DNA of 64,000 bases, taken from contig NZ_JAACJS010000015.1 in NCBI RefSeq assembly GCF_009939005.1, forward strand, positions 250,325 to 314,324, in the 5' to 3' direction. Made by a program: the position numbers and the translations under genes. The notes beneath the pieces were generated by a model that was not told where the DNA came from, made no database searches, and saw nothing but the letters and a program-made list of their open reading frames with translations. The stretch comes from Sediminibacterium roseum (GTDB lineage: Bacteria; Bacteroidota; Bacteroidia; Chitinophagales; Chitinophagaceae). Shown here in pieces: positions 8,204-18,247 of the stretch (positions are counted from its first letter, which is position 1; each line of letters begins with the position of its first letter).

Positions 8204-10141
8204 TTATTCCATCTCGCTCAACTCGAGCCATCTCATTTCCTTTTCCGCCAACAGGCCATCGATCACAATGATCCGCTCACTTAATTTTTGAAGTTCTTCG
8301 AACCCAAGGTTGCCGGCTCCCATTTGTTCGGTGATGGCCGCTTTTTCTTTTTCAAGCTCTGGCATTTCTTTTTCGAGGAGCTCGAACTCGCGCTTTTCTT
8401 TAAAGCCCATTTTCTTTTTAGGGGCAGCGGCCGCTTTATTGGTGCTGGCAGTCGCGGTTGATGAGGCACGGTTTACCACTACAGATTCCGTGGTCTCGCC
8501 TTTGCTTTTGCGTTCCTGCAACGCATCCCATTTATTGTCTTTCTTTTCATTGTCTTTGAGCCAGATACGGTATTGGGTATAGTTGCCCGGGAAATCACGC
8601 ACTTCGCCATCGCCTTCAAAAACAAAAAGGTGGTCAACGAGGCGGTCCATGAAATAACGGTCGTGGCTCACGATCATCACGCAGCCCTGGTATTCTTCGA
8701 GAAATTTTTCCAGTACGGCGAGCGTTGGCAGATCGAGATCGTTTGTGGGCTCATCAAGGATGAGGAAATTGGGGTTTGCAAAAAGAACGGTCAGCAGTTG
8801 CAGCCGTTTTCTTTCACCGCCGCTTAGTGAATTGAGGTAGGTATACTGTTTATCGGGCGAGAACAAAAACAGTTCGAGGAACTGTGCCGCGCTGAGGCTG
8901 CCGCCGTTGGCGAGCGGGAAATTTTCCGCGATGGTCTTCACGTATTCGATCACGCGCATGTTTTCCTTGATCACCAACCCTGTCTGAGAAAAATTACCAA
9001 ATACAACCGTATCCCCTATGTTTATTTTCCCGCTGGTAACGGGCTCGAGGCCCTGCAGCATGTTCATGAACGTAGATTTTCCCACCCCATTCTTACCTAT
9101 GATGCCAATGCGTTCTCCCTTGCTGAATGTATAATCGAATGCCTTAAGCACCTGGAGATCGCCATAGTTCTTGTAGACTTTTTTCATCTCCACCACTTTG
9201 CCTCCCAGCCTGCTCATTTTAACCTGCAACTGCACCTGTGCATCTTCGATCTTTTGTTTGGCGCGCGATTCTACCTCGTAAAAATTATCCTGGCGGCTCT
9301 TGCTTTTGGTGGTGCGCGCCTTGGGTTGTTTGCGCATCCATTCCAGCTCTTTGCGGTATTCGTTCTTTGCCTTGTCTATGCTTGCCTGCTCGCTTTCCAA
9401 ACGCGCCGCTTTTTTCTCCATGTAATTTTCATAGTCGCCGCGGTATACATACATGTTCTCCCTTTCCAGCTCCCATATCTCTTCACTCACCGCATCGAGA
9501 AAATACCGGTCGTGCGTAACGAGCAGCAGCGTAACGTTTTCCTGGTTGAGGTAATTCTCCAGCCACTCGATCATCTCTACATCAAGGTGGTTGGTGGGCT
9601 CATCCATCATCAGCAAAGTATGCTTGTGATCGAAGCCGATATCGATCAATGTCTTGGCAAGCGCCACGCGTTTGCGTTGCCCGCCGCTCAGGTCGCTCAC
9701 AGGCTGCTCCAGGTGGTGTATATTGAGCCGTGTGAGGATCTGCTTCACCTTAACTTCAAACTCCCAAGCGTTGAGGTCGTCCATTTTACCGAACAGCTCG
9801 GCCATCGCCTCGCCATCCTCACTCTCGCTCGCAAGCTCGTATTCGCGGATCACGTTGAGCACGGGGTGGTTGGTGTGAAAGATGTTCTCGAGCACCGTTT
9901 TGGTCTCATCAAATTTCGGGTCCTGCTCAAACAGGGCAACGGTTACGTCTTTGTGGATGAAGATCTTACCCTCGTCCACCGTCTCCTCCCCATTCAATAC
10001 CCGCAGCAATGTGGATTTCCCCACCCCGTTGCGCGCGATCAGCGCGATCTTGTCGCCCTCGTTGATGTGGAACGAAATGTTCCTAAAAAGAGGGTTGATA
10101 CCATAACTTTTTGTCAGTCCTTCAGCCGAAACATAATGCAT
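8204..10141 (-). CDS. ABC-F family ATPase (Uup-like)
   Basis: This 645-residue soluble protein has two ATP-binding cassettes and no membrane segments. Cassette 1: Walker A ARNGVGKST, signature LSGGQRKR, Walker B MMDEPTNHLD. Cassette 2: GKNGVGKST, LSGGERKR, ILDEPTNDLD. The linker between them (about 245-310) is charged and helical, and a C-terminal coiled coil (about 570-640, FKEKREFELLEKEMPELEKEK) is the Uup feature. ABC-F proteins act on the ribosome or in translation quality control; Uup of E. coli also affects DNA transactions. Drug resistance cannot be inferred. It is convergent with the FKBP gene. Confidence 0.92.
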   Translation of the reverse strand: MHYVSAEGLTKSYGINPLFRNISFHINEGDKIALIARNGVGKSTLLRVLNGEETVDEGKIFIHKDVTVALFEQDPKFDETKTVLENIFHTNHPVLNVIREYELASESEDGEAMAELFGKMDDLNAWEFEVKVKQILTRLNIHHLEQPVSDLSGGQRKRVALAKTLIDIGFDHKHTLLMMDEPTNHLDVEMIEWLENYLNQENVTLLLVTHDRYFLDAVSEEIWELERENMYVYRGDYENYMEKKAARLESEQASIDKAKNEYRKELEWMRKQPKARTTKSKSRQDNFYEVESRAKQKIEDAQVQLQVKMSRLGGKVVEMKKVYKNYGDLQVLKAFDYTFSKGERIGIIGKNGVGKSTFMNMLQGLEPVTSGKINIGDTVVFGNFSQTGLVIKENMRVIEYVKTIAENFPLANGGSLSAAQFLELFLFSPDKQYTYLNSLSGGERKRLQLLTVLFANPNFLILDEPTNDLDLPTLAVLEKFLEEYQGCVMIVSHDRYFMDRLVDHLFVFEGDGEVRDFPGNYTQYRIWLKDNEKKDNKWDALQERKSKGETTESVVVNRASSTATASTNKAAAAPKKKMGFKEKREFELLEKEMPELEKEKAAITEQMGAGNLGFEELQKLSERIIVIDGLLAEKEMRWLELSEME

Positions 10142-10265
10142 GGCGCGAAAATACAGTTTGGCGCCCTGAGTTGGGTGTTTGCAGCGGGATAAATCAGCGA
10201 AAGATCAAAATCCCTAAACTTTTAACAACTCCCTGCCGCAAACTTCAAACTTCAAACTGTTTTAG

Positions 10266-10273
10266 TATTTTCG
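10266..10273 (+). promoter_or_regulatory. promoter -7 box TATTTTCG for the bifunctional nuclease gene
   Basis: One mismatch from TAnnTTTG; it ends 8 bases before the ATG at 10282. No Shine-Dalgarno sequence is present between them. Confidence 0.5.
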
Positions 10274-10281
10274 CGGTATCT

Positions 10282-10878
10282 ATGAAAAAGATCGAACTGG
10301 AAATAGTGGCCCTGTCGCACAGCATTACGCAAACCCATTCGTATGCCGTGGTTTTGGGCGAAATGAACGGGTTGCGCCGCCTGCCGATCGTGATCGGCGG
10401 TTTTGAGGCGCAGGCCATTGCCGTGGCGCTCGAACACATGCAGCCTAGCCGGCCGCTCACGCACGACCTGATGAAGAATTTCATGAACGCTTTTGGTGTT
10501 GAATTGCAGGAGATCATCATCAGCGATCTTCAGGAAGGTATTTTTTATTCGAAACTGGTATGTTTTACAGAGAACGATACCGTTGAGATCGACAGCCGCA
10601 CCAGCGATGCCCTGGCACTTGCCGTGCGTTTTGGCTGCCCCGTGTATACCTATGAACACATTCTCGAAAATGCGGGCATCCTTATGGAAGACGGGGGCGA
10701 GAAAAAGATCAAGAATGAGGACCGCGAGAGCGAAGGCGTAAGCATCGAGGAAACGGGCCGCGAGCGATTGTCGAGCATGAACCTCGAGGAGCTCCAGGCA
10801 TTGCTGAACAATGTGCTTGAGCAGGAAGATTACATCAGGGCCATCTCTATCAGGGATGAGATCAATAAGAGAAAATAG
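10282..10878 (+). CDS. bifunctional nuclease family protein with C-terminal UVR motif
   Basis: This 198-residue protein has an N-terminal bifunctional-nuclease (DUF151) domain, about residues 1-135. Typical segments are RLPIVIGGFEAQAIA and IDSRTSDALALAVRFGCPVY. The C-terminus (about 165-197, LEELQALLNNVLEQEDY, then IRDEINKRK) is a UvrB/UvrC-type UVR motif, a known fusion in Bacteroidota. Plant relatives show RNase and DNase activity; the bacterial role is not established. The ATG at 10282 is chosen over an upstream extension because family members start with this sequence and the promoter box lies just before it. ispE follows 77 bases later. Confidence 0.88.
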   Translation: MKKIELEIVALSHSITQTHSYAVVLGEMNGLRRLPIVIGGFEAQAIAVALEHMQPSRPLTHDLMKNFMNAFGVELQEIIISDLQEGIFYSKLVCFTENDTVEIDSRTSDALALAVRFGCPVYTYEHILENAGILMEDGGEKKIKNEDRESEGVSIEETGRERLSSMNLEELQALLNNVLEQEDYIRAISIRDEINKRK

Positions 10879-10955
10879 TTTTGAGCCGTGCGCTGCGGGC
10901 CACGCGTTTTTTAATTCATACAGAGCCGGTGGCTCACAGCGCTTAGCTTATACCC

Positions 10956-11774
10956 ATGCTCAATTTCCCCAACTGCAAGATCAATCTCGGCCTTAACATC
11001 ACGGCTAAAAGGGCGGATGGGTACCACGACCTAGAAACCGTTTTCTACCCGGTGGGTCTGAAAGATGCCCTTGAGGCCATCAGGCTGCCGCAAAGCAGTT
11101 CACCCGTTTTATTTGAAAGTACCGGGTTAGCCGTTGCAGGCGATGCCGCAGACAATCTTTGCGTGAAAGCCTGGAACCTGCTCAAAAAAGATTTTCCTTC
11201 ATTGCCTTCCGTTCATATGCACCTGCACAAGGTCATCCCAATGGGTGCAGGGCTCGGCGGTGGTAGTGCGGATGGCGCATTTGCCTTGATGCTGATCAAC
11301 AAACTCTGTGCGCTCAACCTCAGCGAGCAGCAACTGCTCGGTTACGCGCTTCAACTCGGCAGCGATTGCCCGTTCTTTATTCTCAACAAGCCCTGTATTG
11401 CCACGGGGCGCGGAGAAAAACTGGAACCGGTAGCGCTCGATCTTTCAGCATACCGGTTGGTGCTGGTTAACCCCAACATCCATATTTCCACTGCATTTGC
11501 ATTCTCAAATATTACGCCCGCAGAACCGCAGCGCCCGGTTTCAGACATCATCCGCCTCGCGGTGGAAGAATGGAAAGAATGGCTCGTGAATGATTTTGAA
11601 AAAGGAGTTGCCGCCGCACACCCCGAGATCGCATCCATCAAAAAAGAAATGTATGAGAAGGGTGCGGTATATGCATCCATGACAGGAAGCGGAAGCACCG
11701 TGTACGGCCTGTTCCGTAAAGAAAACAGGCCGGCTCTTGCGGTACAGTCTACCTGGAGAGTATATTATATATAA
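10956..11774 (+). CDS. ispE: 4-diphosphocytidyl-2-C-methyl-D-erythritol kinase
   Basis: IspE phosphorylates the 2-hydroxyl of CDP-methylerythritol with ATP, a step of the non-mevalonate isoprenoid pathway. This 272-residue GHMP-family kinase has the N-terminal CKINLGLNITAKRADGYHDL segment and the ATP loop PMGAGLGGGSADGA at about 90-103. The C-terminal glycine motif MTGSGSTVYGLF is also present. It probably follows the bifunctional nuclease gene in one transcript (77-base gap). The length is slightly below the usual 280-290. Confidence 0.94.
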   Translation: MLNFPNCKINLGLNITAKRADGYHDLETVFYPVGLKDALEAIRLPQSSSPVLFESTGLAVAGDAADNLCVKAWNLLKKDFPSLPSVHMHLHKVIPMGAGLGGGSADGAFALMLINKLCALNLSEQQLLGYALQLGSDCPFFILNKPCIATGRGEKLEPVALDLSAYRLVLVNPNIHISTAFAFSNITPAEPQRPVSDIIRLAVEEWKEWLVNDFEKGVAAAHPEIASIKKEMYEKGAVYASMTGSGSTVYGLFRKENRPALAVQSTWRVYYI

Positions 11775-11932
11775 TAACAACCGTTAGTATTAATCGATTG
11801 AAATTTTCTAATAAAGTAGATATTTCTTTGATAATTATCAACACATCTGGACAATTTCTGAAAATTCTATTTCCCAAAACGTTGATTTTTTCCTAAATTA
11901 CAACGCGATTGCCTGCCGATTTTATTCCTGAT

Positions 11933-11940
11933 TAAATTCG
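11933..11940 (+). promoter_or_regulatory. promoter -7 box TAAATTCG for gltB
   Basis: The box ends 7 bases before the ATG at 11948, so the transcript would have almost no 5' leader. The preceding 167-base gap (11775-11932) is AT-rich and contains GGACAATTTC at 11849-11858, similar to repeats upstream of amt. Confidence 0.5.
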
Positions 11941-11947
11941 ATTGTAC

Positions 11948-14900
11948 ATGCGTGTTCCCCAACCCAGCGAAGGGCTCTACGACCCTTCCTTTGAGCACGA
12001 TGCCTGTGGTATAGGTTTCGTGGCAAACATCAAAGGCAACAAATCGCATCAGCATATTGCCGATGCATTGACCGTTCTCGAAAACATGGAGCACCGCGGC
12101 GCCTGCGGCTGTGAAGTAAATACGGGCGATGGCGCCGGCATCATGCTCCAGGTGCCGCATGAGTTTTTCTTCGACGAATGTTTGAAATCAGGCGTTCAGT
12201 TGCCTGCCTTTGGTAAATACGGTGTTGGCGTGGTCTTCTTTCCCAAACAGATCAGCCTGCGCGAAGAGTGCCGCGACATCTTCAACCGCGCCGCTGAGAA
12301 ACTGGGGCTCGAGATCCTGGCTTACCGGAAAGTTCCGGTTAACAAGGAAGACATCGGCCCTACCGCGCTTTCTGTTGAACCTTGCATGGAACAGGTGTTT
12401 GTTGCCTGTCCCGACCATATTACCAATCCCGATGAATTTGAACGAAAACTATTCATACTCCGCAATTACGCATCACACACCATCAGCAACACCGTAAAAA
12501 AGGACGAGATCGGTTTTTACATTGCATCGCTTTCTTACAAAACATTAATCTACAAAGGCCAGCTCACCAGCATGCAGGTACGGAAATATTTTCCCGACCT
12601 GAGCGATAAAAGAGTAGTATCCGCTTTCGGCCTCGTACACTCGAGGTTTGCAACGAACACCTTCCCTTCCTGGAAGCTTGCACAACCGTTCCGGTACATC
12701 GCACACAACGGCGAGATCAACACGCTGCAGGGAAACCTGAACTGGCTGCGCACCAGTGAGAAAGGTTTTACCTCTCCCTATTTTACAAAAGAAGAAATGG
12801 ACATGCTGTTGCCCATCGTTACCGGCGGGCAATCCGATTCTGCCTGCCTGGATAACATGATCGAGTTGCTCACACTCAGCGGCAGATCGCTTCCGCACGT
12901 GATGATGATGCTCATCCCGGAAGCATGGGATGGCAACGAGCAGATGGACCCGGTGAAGAAAGCGTTTTACGAATACCATGCCTGTATGATGGAGCCCTGG
13001 GACGGCCCCGCTTCCATCTCGTTCACAGATGGAAAAATAATTGGCGCAACGCTCGACAGGAACGGGCTGCGCCCCTCGCGTTATGCGGTTACGCACGATG
13101 ACCGTGTGATCATGGCATCGGAAACAGGTGTATTGCCCATCGATCCATCGCTGATCAAAGAAAAAGGAAGACTGCAGCCGGGCAAAATGTTCGTGGTGGA
13201 TATGGAGCAGGGAAAGATCATCAGCGATGATGACCTGAAACGTTCCATCTGCTCGCAGAAACCGTATGCAGAATGGCTCAACAAATACAAGATCCGCCTG
13301 GAAGAATTGCCCGAACCGCGCGTGATGTTCACGCACCTTGAAAGCGACCAGGTATTCAAATACCAGAAAGTTTTTGGCTACTCAACCGAGGACCTCGATA
13401 CCATCATCGCACCGATGGCCCTCGACGGTAAAGAACCGATCGGCTCTATGGGTACAGACGTGCCGCTTGCGATATTGAGCGAGCAGCCGCAGCACCTCAG
13501 CAGTTATTTCAAGCAGCTTTTTGCACAGGTAACCAACCCTCCTATCGATCCCATACGCGAACGAATGGTGATGTCGCTCGCCACTTTCGCGGGCAGCAAT
13601 GGCAATTTACTGGTGGAAGATCCATTGGCCTGCCATAGTGTGGCACTGAAACATCCCGTTCTCAACAACCACGAGCTGGAAAAGATCAGGAGCATTGATA
13701 CCGGTATTTTCCAGGCGAAAACATTGCAGACCTATTTCCGCGCCAATGGCAACCCGGGTTCATTGAAAGCGGGCCTCGACCGTCTTTGCCGCTACGCGGT
13801 TGATGCGGTTGAAGATGGTTTTGAAGTGATCATCTTAACGGACCGCGCCATCGACTCCGACCACGCGCCTATCCCTTCTTTATTGGCAACGGCCGCAGTG
13901 CACCATCACCTCATACGCAAAGGTTACCGCGGGCAGGTGGGAATCATTGTAGAAGCGGGCGATGTTTGGGAAGTGCACCATTTTGCGTGCCTGCTCGGAT
14001 TTGGCGCCACGGCGATCAATCCATACCTCGCATTGTCGTCGATACGCGATATGAAACTGAGCGATAAACTGCGCACCGATCTTGATGCCGACCAGCTCAA
14101 AAAGAATTATGTAAAAGCAGTGAACGAGGGGTTGCTGAAAGTATTTTCCAAAATGGGGATCTCCACTTTGCAATCTTACCAGGGCGCGCAGATCTTCGAG
14201 ATCATAGGACTGAACAGGTCGGTGGTTGATCAATACTTTACCGGCGCCACCTCGCGCATTCAGGGAATGGGGCTGGATGAGATCGCAAAAGAGATCCTGG
14301 CCAAACATTTCTTCGCGTTCAGTAAAAAAGAAATTCCCGTTGACCGCCTCCCCGTTGGCGGTATTTACCAATGGAAAAGAAAAGGCGAGTTCCATTTGTT
14401 CAACCCGCAAACCATTCACCTGTTGCAGCATGCAACGAAGACGAACGACTATGCAACTTTCAAAAAATATTCGAAGCTTGTAAACGACCAAAGCGAAAAA
14501 GCATGCACACTGCGCAGCCAGTTCCGTTTTAAACGTACGCGGCCATCGGTTTCGATAGACGAAGTGGAAGCCGCAGAAAACATTTACAAACGTTTCGCAA
14601 CCGGCGCCATGTCGTTCGGCTCTATCTCCTGGGAAGCACACACCACACTCGCGATCGCGATGAACCGCCTCGGCGGAAAAAGCAACACGGGTGAAGGTGG
14701 AGAAGACCCGGTTCGTTTTGAAAAAATGGAGAATGGCGATTCGATGCGCTCGGCGATCAAACAGGTTGCCTCTGCACGATTTGGTGTTACAAGCTTATAC
14801 CTTACCGAAGCGGATGAACTGCAGATCAAAATGGCGCAGGGCGCAAAACCCGGCGAAGGCGGACAGTTGCCGGGCCATAAAGTGGATGAATGGATCGGAA

Positions 14901-16468
14901 GGACCAGGCACGCCACACCAGGTGTTGGTTTGATCTCACCTCCGCCACACCACGACATCTATTCCATCGAGGACCTTGCACAGTTGATCTTCGACCTCAA
15001 AAACGCGAACCGCGCGGCACGCATCAATGTGAAACTTGTTTCAAAAGCCGGCGTGGGAACCATAGCGGCAGGGGTTGCAAAAGCAAAAGCAGATGTGGTG
15101 CTGATCTCCGGCCACGATGGCGGAACAGGCGCCTCCCCCATCAGTTCCATCAAACACGCAGGATTGCCCTGGGAGCTCGGTCTTGCAGAAACACACCAGA
15201 CACTCGTAAAAAACAAACTGCGCAGCCGCGTTGTGGTGCAGGCAGACGGGCAAATGAAAACCGGCCGCGACATCGCCATCGCAGCTTTGCTGGGCGCCGA
15301 AGAATGGGGCGTTGCAACAGCAGCGCTGATCGTGGAAGGATGCATCATGATGCGCAAGTGCCACATGAACACCTGCCCGGTTGGCGTGGCCACACAGGAC
15401 CCGGAATTGAGGAGCCGTTTTACGGGCGACCCGGATCATGTTGTCAATTTCTTCCGCTTTATTACAGAAGAGTTAAGGGAGATCATGGCAGAACTCGGTT
15501 TCAGGACGATAGAAGAAATGGTGGGACAGGTTGATTCGCTGGAGATGCGCGACGACATCACCCACTGGAAATACAAAACGCTTGATCTATCGGGTGTGCT
15601 GTACAAAGAGCCGTCGTTCGAAACATCGTTGTACAACACAGAAGAACAGGATCACGGCATTGCAGAGGTGCTCGACTGGAAATTACTGGAAGCGGCAAAA
15701 ATTGCGCTGGAGAAAAAACAGCGCGTGTCTGCCTCCTTCCCGATAAAAAATACGGACAGGACAGCGGGAACGATCCTGTCGAACGAGATCACAAAAATAT
15801 ACAAGGCAGAAGGACTGCCGGAAGACACGATACATTTCACTTTCAACGGAACCGCGGGCCAGAGCTTCGGTGCATTCAATACAAAGGGAGTAACGCTCGA
15901 ACTGGAAGGCGATGCAAATGATTATTTCGGGAAAGGACTGAGCGGCGCAAAACTGATCGTCTATCCATCGCGGCAGGCATCGTTCCATCCGGAAGAGAAC
16001 ATCATCATTGGCAATACCGCGTTTTACGGCGCCACATCGGGCGAAGCCTTTATCAGGGGAAAAGCAGGTGAACGATTCGCCGTAAGAAACTCGGGCGCAA
16101 ACGTGGTAACAGAGGGCGTTGGCGATCATGGCTGCGAATACATGACCGGCGGCACAGCCGTGATACTGGGAAGCACGGGCAGGAATTTCGCAGCGGGCAT
16201 GAGCGGCGGCATCGCTTATGTGTACGATGTAAATGCAACATTCCATGCACTCTGCAACAAGGAGATGGTGGACCTCGACCCGCTGGACCAGCAGGATGCG
16301 CAGCAATTGCACGACATGATCACCAAACACTATGCATACACGGCAAGCAGCGTTGCAAAGTTTGTACTGGATGATTTTGAGAACCAGCTGAAGAATTTCA
16401 TCAAGGTGTTCCCGAAAGATTATAAGAAAGTGCTTTCGGGCCAGTACTCGAAAGTAAGTTCACGATAG
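11948..16468 (+). CDS. gltB: glutamate synthase, large subunit
   Basis: GltB transfers the amide of glutamine to 2-oxoglutarate, giving two glutamates. The 1,506-residue protein has the expected order: class II glutamine amidotransferase domain whose nucleophile is Cys20 (HDACGIGFV) after removal of a short propeptide; central domain; FMN-binding synthase domain with KPGEGGQLPG; the 3Fe-4S cysteines in CIMMRKCHMNTCPVG at about 1131-1145; and the C-terminal GXGXG beta-helix. The ATG at 11948 is preferred to a TTG six bases upstream. gltD follows 78 bases later and supplies reducing power. Confidence 0.97.
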   Translation: MRVPQPSEGLYDPSFEHDACGIGFVANIKGNKSHQHIADALTVLENMEHRGACGCEVNTGDGAGIMLQVPHEFFFDECLKSGVQLPAFGKYGVGVVFFPKQISLREECRDIFNRAAEKLGLEILAYRKVPVNKEDIGPTALSVEPCMEQVFVACPDHITNPDEFERKLFILRNYASHTISNTVKKDEIGFYIASLSYKTLIYKGQLTSMQVRKYFPDLSDKRVVSAFGLVHSRFATNTFPSWKLAQPFRYIAHNGEINTLQGNLNWLRTSEKGFTSPYFTKEEMDMLLPIVTGGQSDSACLDNMIELLTLSGRSLPHVMMMLIPEAWDGNEQMDPVKKAFYEYHACMMEPWDGPASISFTDGKIIGATLDRNGLRPSRYAVTHDDRVIMASETGVLPIDPSLIKEKGRLQPGKMFVVDMEQGKIISDDDLKRSICSQKPYAEWLNKYKIRLEELPEPRVMFTHLESDQVFKYQKVFGYSTEDLDTIIAPMALDGKEPIGSMGTDVPLAILSEQPQHLSSYFKQLFAQVTNPPIDPIRERMVMSLATFAGSNGNLLVEDPLACHSVALKHPVLNNHELEKIRSIDTGIFQAKTLQTYFRANGNPGSLKAGLDRLCRYAVDAVEDGFEVIILTDRAIDSDHAPIPSLLATAAVHHHLIRKGYRGQVGIIVEAGDVWEVHHFACLLGFGATAINPYLALSSIRDMKLSDKLRTDLDADQLKKNYVKAVNEGLLKVFSKMGISTLQSYQGAQIFEIIGLNRSVVDQYFTGATSRIQGMGLDEIAKEILAKHFFAFSKKEIPVDRLPVGGIYQWKRKGEFHLFNPQTIHLLQHATKTNDYATFKKYSKLVNDQSEKACTLRSQFRFKRTRPSVSIDEVEAAENIYKRFATGAMSFGSISWEAHTTLAIAMNRLGGKSNTGEGGEDPVRFEKMENGDSMRSAIKQVASARFGVTSLYLTEADELQIKMAQGAKPGEGGQLPGHKVDEWIGRTRHATPGVGLISPPPHHDIYSIEDLAQLIFDLKNANRAARINVKLVSKAGVGTIAAGVAKAKADVVLISGHDGGTGASPISSIKHAGLPWELGLAETHQTLVKNKLRSRVVVQADGQMKTGRDIAIAALLGAEEWGVATAALIVEGCIMMRKCHMNTCPVGVATQDPELRSRFTGDPDHVVNFFRFITEELREIMAELGFRTIEEMVGQVDSLEMRDDITHWKYKTLDLSGVLYKEPSFETSLYNTEEQDHGIAEVLDWKLLEAAKIALEKKQRVSASFPIKNTDRTAGTILSNEITKIYKAEGLPEDTIHFTFNGTAGQSFGAFNTKGVTLELEGDANDYFGKGLSGAKLIVYPSRQASFHPEENIIIGNTAFYGATSGEAFIRGKAGERFAVRNSGANVVTEGVGDHGCEYMTGGTAVILGSTGRNFAAGMSGGIAYVYDVNATFHALCNKEMVDLDPLDQQDAQQLHDMITKHYAYTASSVAKFVLDDFENQLKNFIKVFPKDYKKVLSGQYSKVSSR

Positions 16469-16469
16469 C

Positions 16470-16516
16470 AGCTGCGTGCCATGCGCATTGTTTTACCAGG
16501 CACAGGGCACGCAGCT
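16470..16516 (+). promoter_or_regulatory. intercistronic hairpin between gltB and gltD
   Basis: AGCTGCGTGCC (16470-16480) pairs perfectly with GGCACGCAGCT (16506-16516) around a 25-base loop. It begins just after the gltB stop codon. No T-run follows, so it is not a standard terminator. It could stabilise the gltB 3' end or set the gltB:gltD ratio. Confidence 0.55.
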
Positions 16517-16546
16517 TAAACACCATTCACCACACAACAACGACAC

Positions 16547-18019
16547 ATGGGCAAACCAACAGGATTCCTGGAATTCACAAGAGAGCTTCCGGCAAAACGT
16601 GCGGCGAAAGAACGCATCGGGGATTACAATGAATTTGTAGAGCGGCTGCCGGAACAGAAACTGAATGAGCAGTCTGCAAGGTGCATGAACTGCGGGGTAC
16701 CGTTTTGCCACAGCGGGTGCCCCCTGGGAAACATCATCCCCGAATTCAACGATGCGGTATACCGCAAGAGCTGGATGGAAGCATACGATATCCTCAGCGC
16801 CACCAACAATTTCCCCGAGTTTACGGGGCGGATCTGCCCTGCGCCCTGCGAGAGCTCATGCGTGCTGGGCATCAACCAACCGCCTGTTACCATAGAGGAA
16901 ATAGAGAAGCACATCATCGAGATCGCATTCGATAAGGGATTTGTAAAACCACGCAAACCAAACCTGCGCACAGGGAAAAAAGTTGCGGTGATCGGGTCGG
17001 GCCCTGCAGGACTTGCCGCTGCTGCGCAGCTGAATTATGCCGGGCACCACGTTACCGTGTATGAAAGGGACGATGCCCCTGGCGGACTGCTGCGTTACGG
17101 CATCCCTGATTTCAAACTGGAAAAATGGGTGATCGACCGCAGGATCGCGTTACTGGAAGAGGAAGGCATCGTATTCAAATGCAATTCGAATGTGGGCGGC
17201 AACGTAAGCATCAATGACCTGCTGAGGGAGTTCCATGCAGTGGTACTTGCAGGCGGTTCAACCATACCGCGCAATCTTGACATCGAAGGAAGGAACCTGA
17301 AAGGCGTGCATTTTGCCATGGAGTTCCTGAAACAGCAGAACAAAAGGGTGAGCGAGCGACCGGTAGAAGGCGAACCCATTTTTGCAACCGCGAAGAACGT
17401 GGTGGTGATCGGCGGTGGCGATACGGGAAGCGATTGCGTGGGCACGTCAAACCGCCACGGCGCAGCATCAGTGACGCAGTTTGAGTTAATGCCCAAACCG
17501 CCAGAAAGCAGGACCCATGCGATGCCATGGCCAACCTACCCGATGGTATTGAAAACAACATCATCACACGAAGAGGGCGCACACAGGCATTGGGCCATAG
17601 CTACCAAAGCGTTCATTGGTGATGAGAACGGGTTCTTAAAGGCGCTTCGCGTGGTTGATCTCTCGTGGAAAACACCCGCTAACGGAGGCCCGGCAAAATT
17701 TGAAGAAGTGGCGGGCAGTGAGCGGGAGATCCCCTGCGAACTGGCATTGCTGGCGATGGGATTTGTGCACCCGCAACACGATGGCCTGCTGAAGCAGCTG
17801 GACATAGACCTGGACGAAAGGGGAAATGTAAAAGCAAACGACCAATCTTACCAGACCAATATCCAGAAGATTTTTACCGCCGGGGATATGCGCCGCGGAC
17901 AATCGCTGGTGGTTTGGGCCATCAGCGAGGGACGTGAGTGTGCACGTAAAGTAGACGAATACCTGATGGGCAGTTCCGTGCTCGAATCCAAAGACAAAAG
18001 CTATTTGATAAGCATATAA
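16547..18019 (+). CDS. gltD: glutamate synthase, small subunit
   Basis: The 490-residue beta subunit passes electrons from NAD(P)H through FAD and iron-sulfur centres to GltB. The N-terminal cysteine clusters [17 protein letters not shown] and CPAPCESSC bind the 4Fe-4S centres. The FAD loop is [13 protein letters not shown] at about 149-161 and the NAD(P)H loop is GGGDTGSDC at about 290. A late FAD-contact segment [17 protein letters not shown] is also visible. It is co-transcribed with gltB and ends in a strong terminator. Confidence 0.97.
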   Translation: MGKPTGFLEFTRELPAKRAAKERIGDYNEFVERLPEQKLNEQSARCMNCGVPFCHSGCPLGNIIPEFNDAVYRKSWMEAYDILSATNNFPEFTGRICPAPCESSCVLGINQPPVTIEEIEKHIIEIAFDKGFVKPRKPNLRTGKKVAVIGSGPAGLAAAAQLNYAGHHVTVYERDDAPGGLLRYGIPDFKLEKWVIDRRIALLEEEGIVFKCNSNVGGNVSINDLLREFHAVVLAGGSTIPRNLDIEGRNLKGVHFAMEFLKQQNKRVSERPVEGEPIFATAKNVVVIGGGDTGSDCVGTSNRHGAASVTQFELMPKPPESRTHAMPWPTYPMVLKTTSSHEEGAHRHWAIATKAFIGDENGFLKALRVVDLSWKTPANGGPAKFEEVAGSEREIPCELALLAMGFVHPQHDGLLKQLDIDLDERGNVKANDQSYQTNIQKIFTAGDMRRGQSLVVWAISEGRECARKVDEYLMGSSVLESKDKSYLISI

Positions 18020-18035
18020 TTTAAATATATACATT

Positions 18036-18068
18036 AAAAGCCCGCCTTTTCCGAAGGCGGGCTTTTTG
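18036..18068 (+). terminator. intrinsic terminator after gltD
   Basis: Stem AAAAGCCCGCCTT / AAGGCGGGCTTTTT with loop TTCCG and a T-run. Confidence 0.95.
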
Positions 18069-18089
18069 TTTTACGACTAAAACTAACAT

Positions 18090-18168
18090 TTTGAACAATT
18101 TCAAATGAAACAAGGCCAATTTTAGATATTATATATATTATTATAAAATGTTAATAATTTGAACAATT
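18090..18168 (+). promoter_or_regulatory. repeated TTTGAACAATT sites upstream of amt
   Basis: The 11-base sequence TTTGAACAATT occurs at 18090-18100 and again at 18158-18168, 68 bases apart, in the very AT-rich 180-base region before amt. Their place before a nitrogen-scavenging gene suggests binding sites for a regulator. This is inference from repetition and position only. Confidence 0.4.
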
Positions 18169-18247
18169 GTTAGTTGATTTTTTAGTATTTTACATAAAAT
18201 AATTCAATATTATTATTTTCTTGTATTTAATAACCAAAACCTAGAGC

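Noticed and set aside
9254..10192. A 312-codon open frame antisense to the ABC-F gene
   Set aside because: It mirrors a clear two-cassette ATPase; the translation has no recognisable motif and arises from the coding bias of the real gene. The same applies to a 263-codon frame at 12545-13336 opposite gltB.
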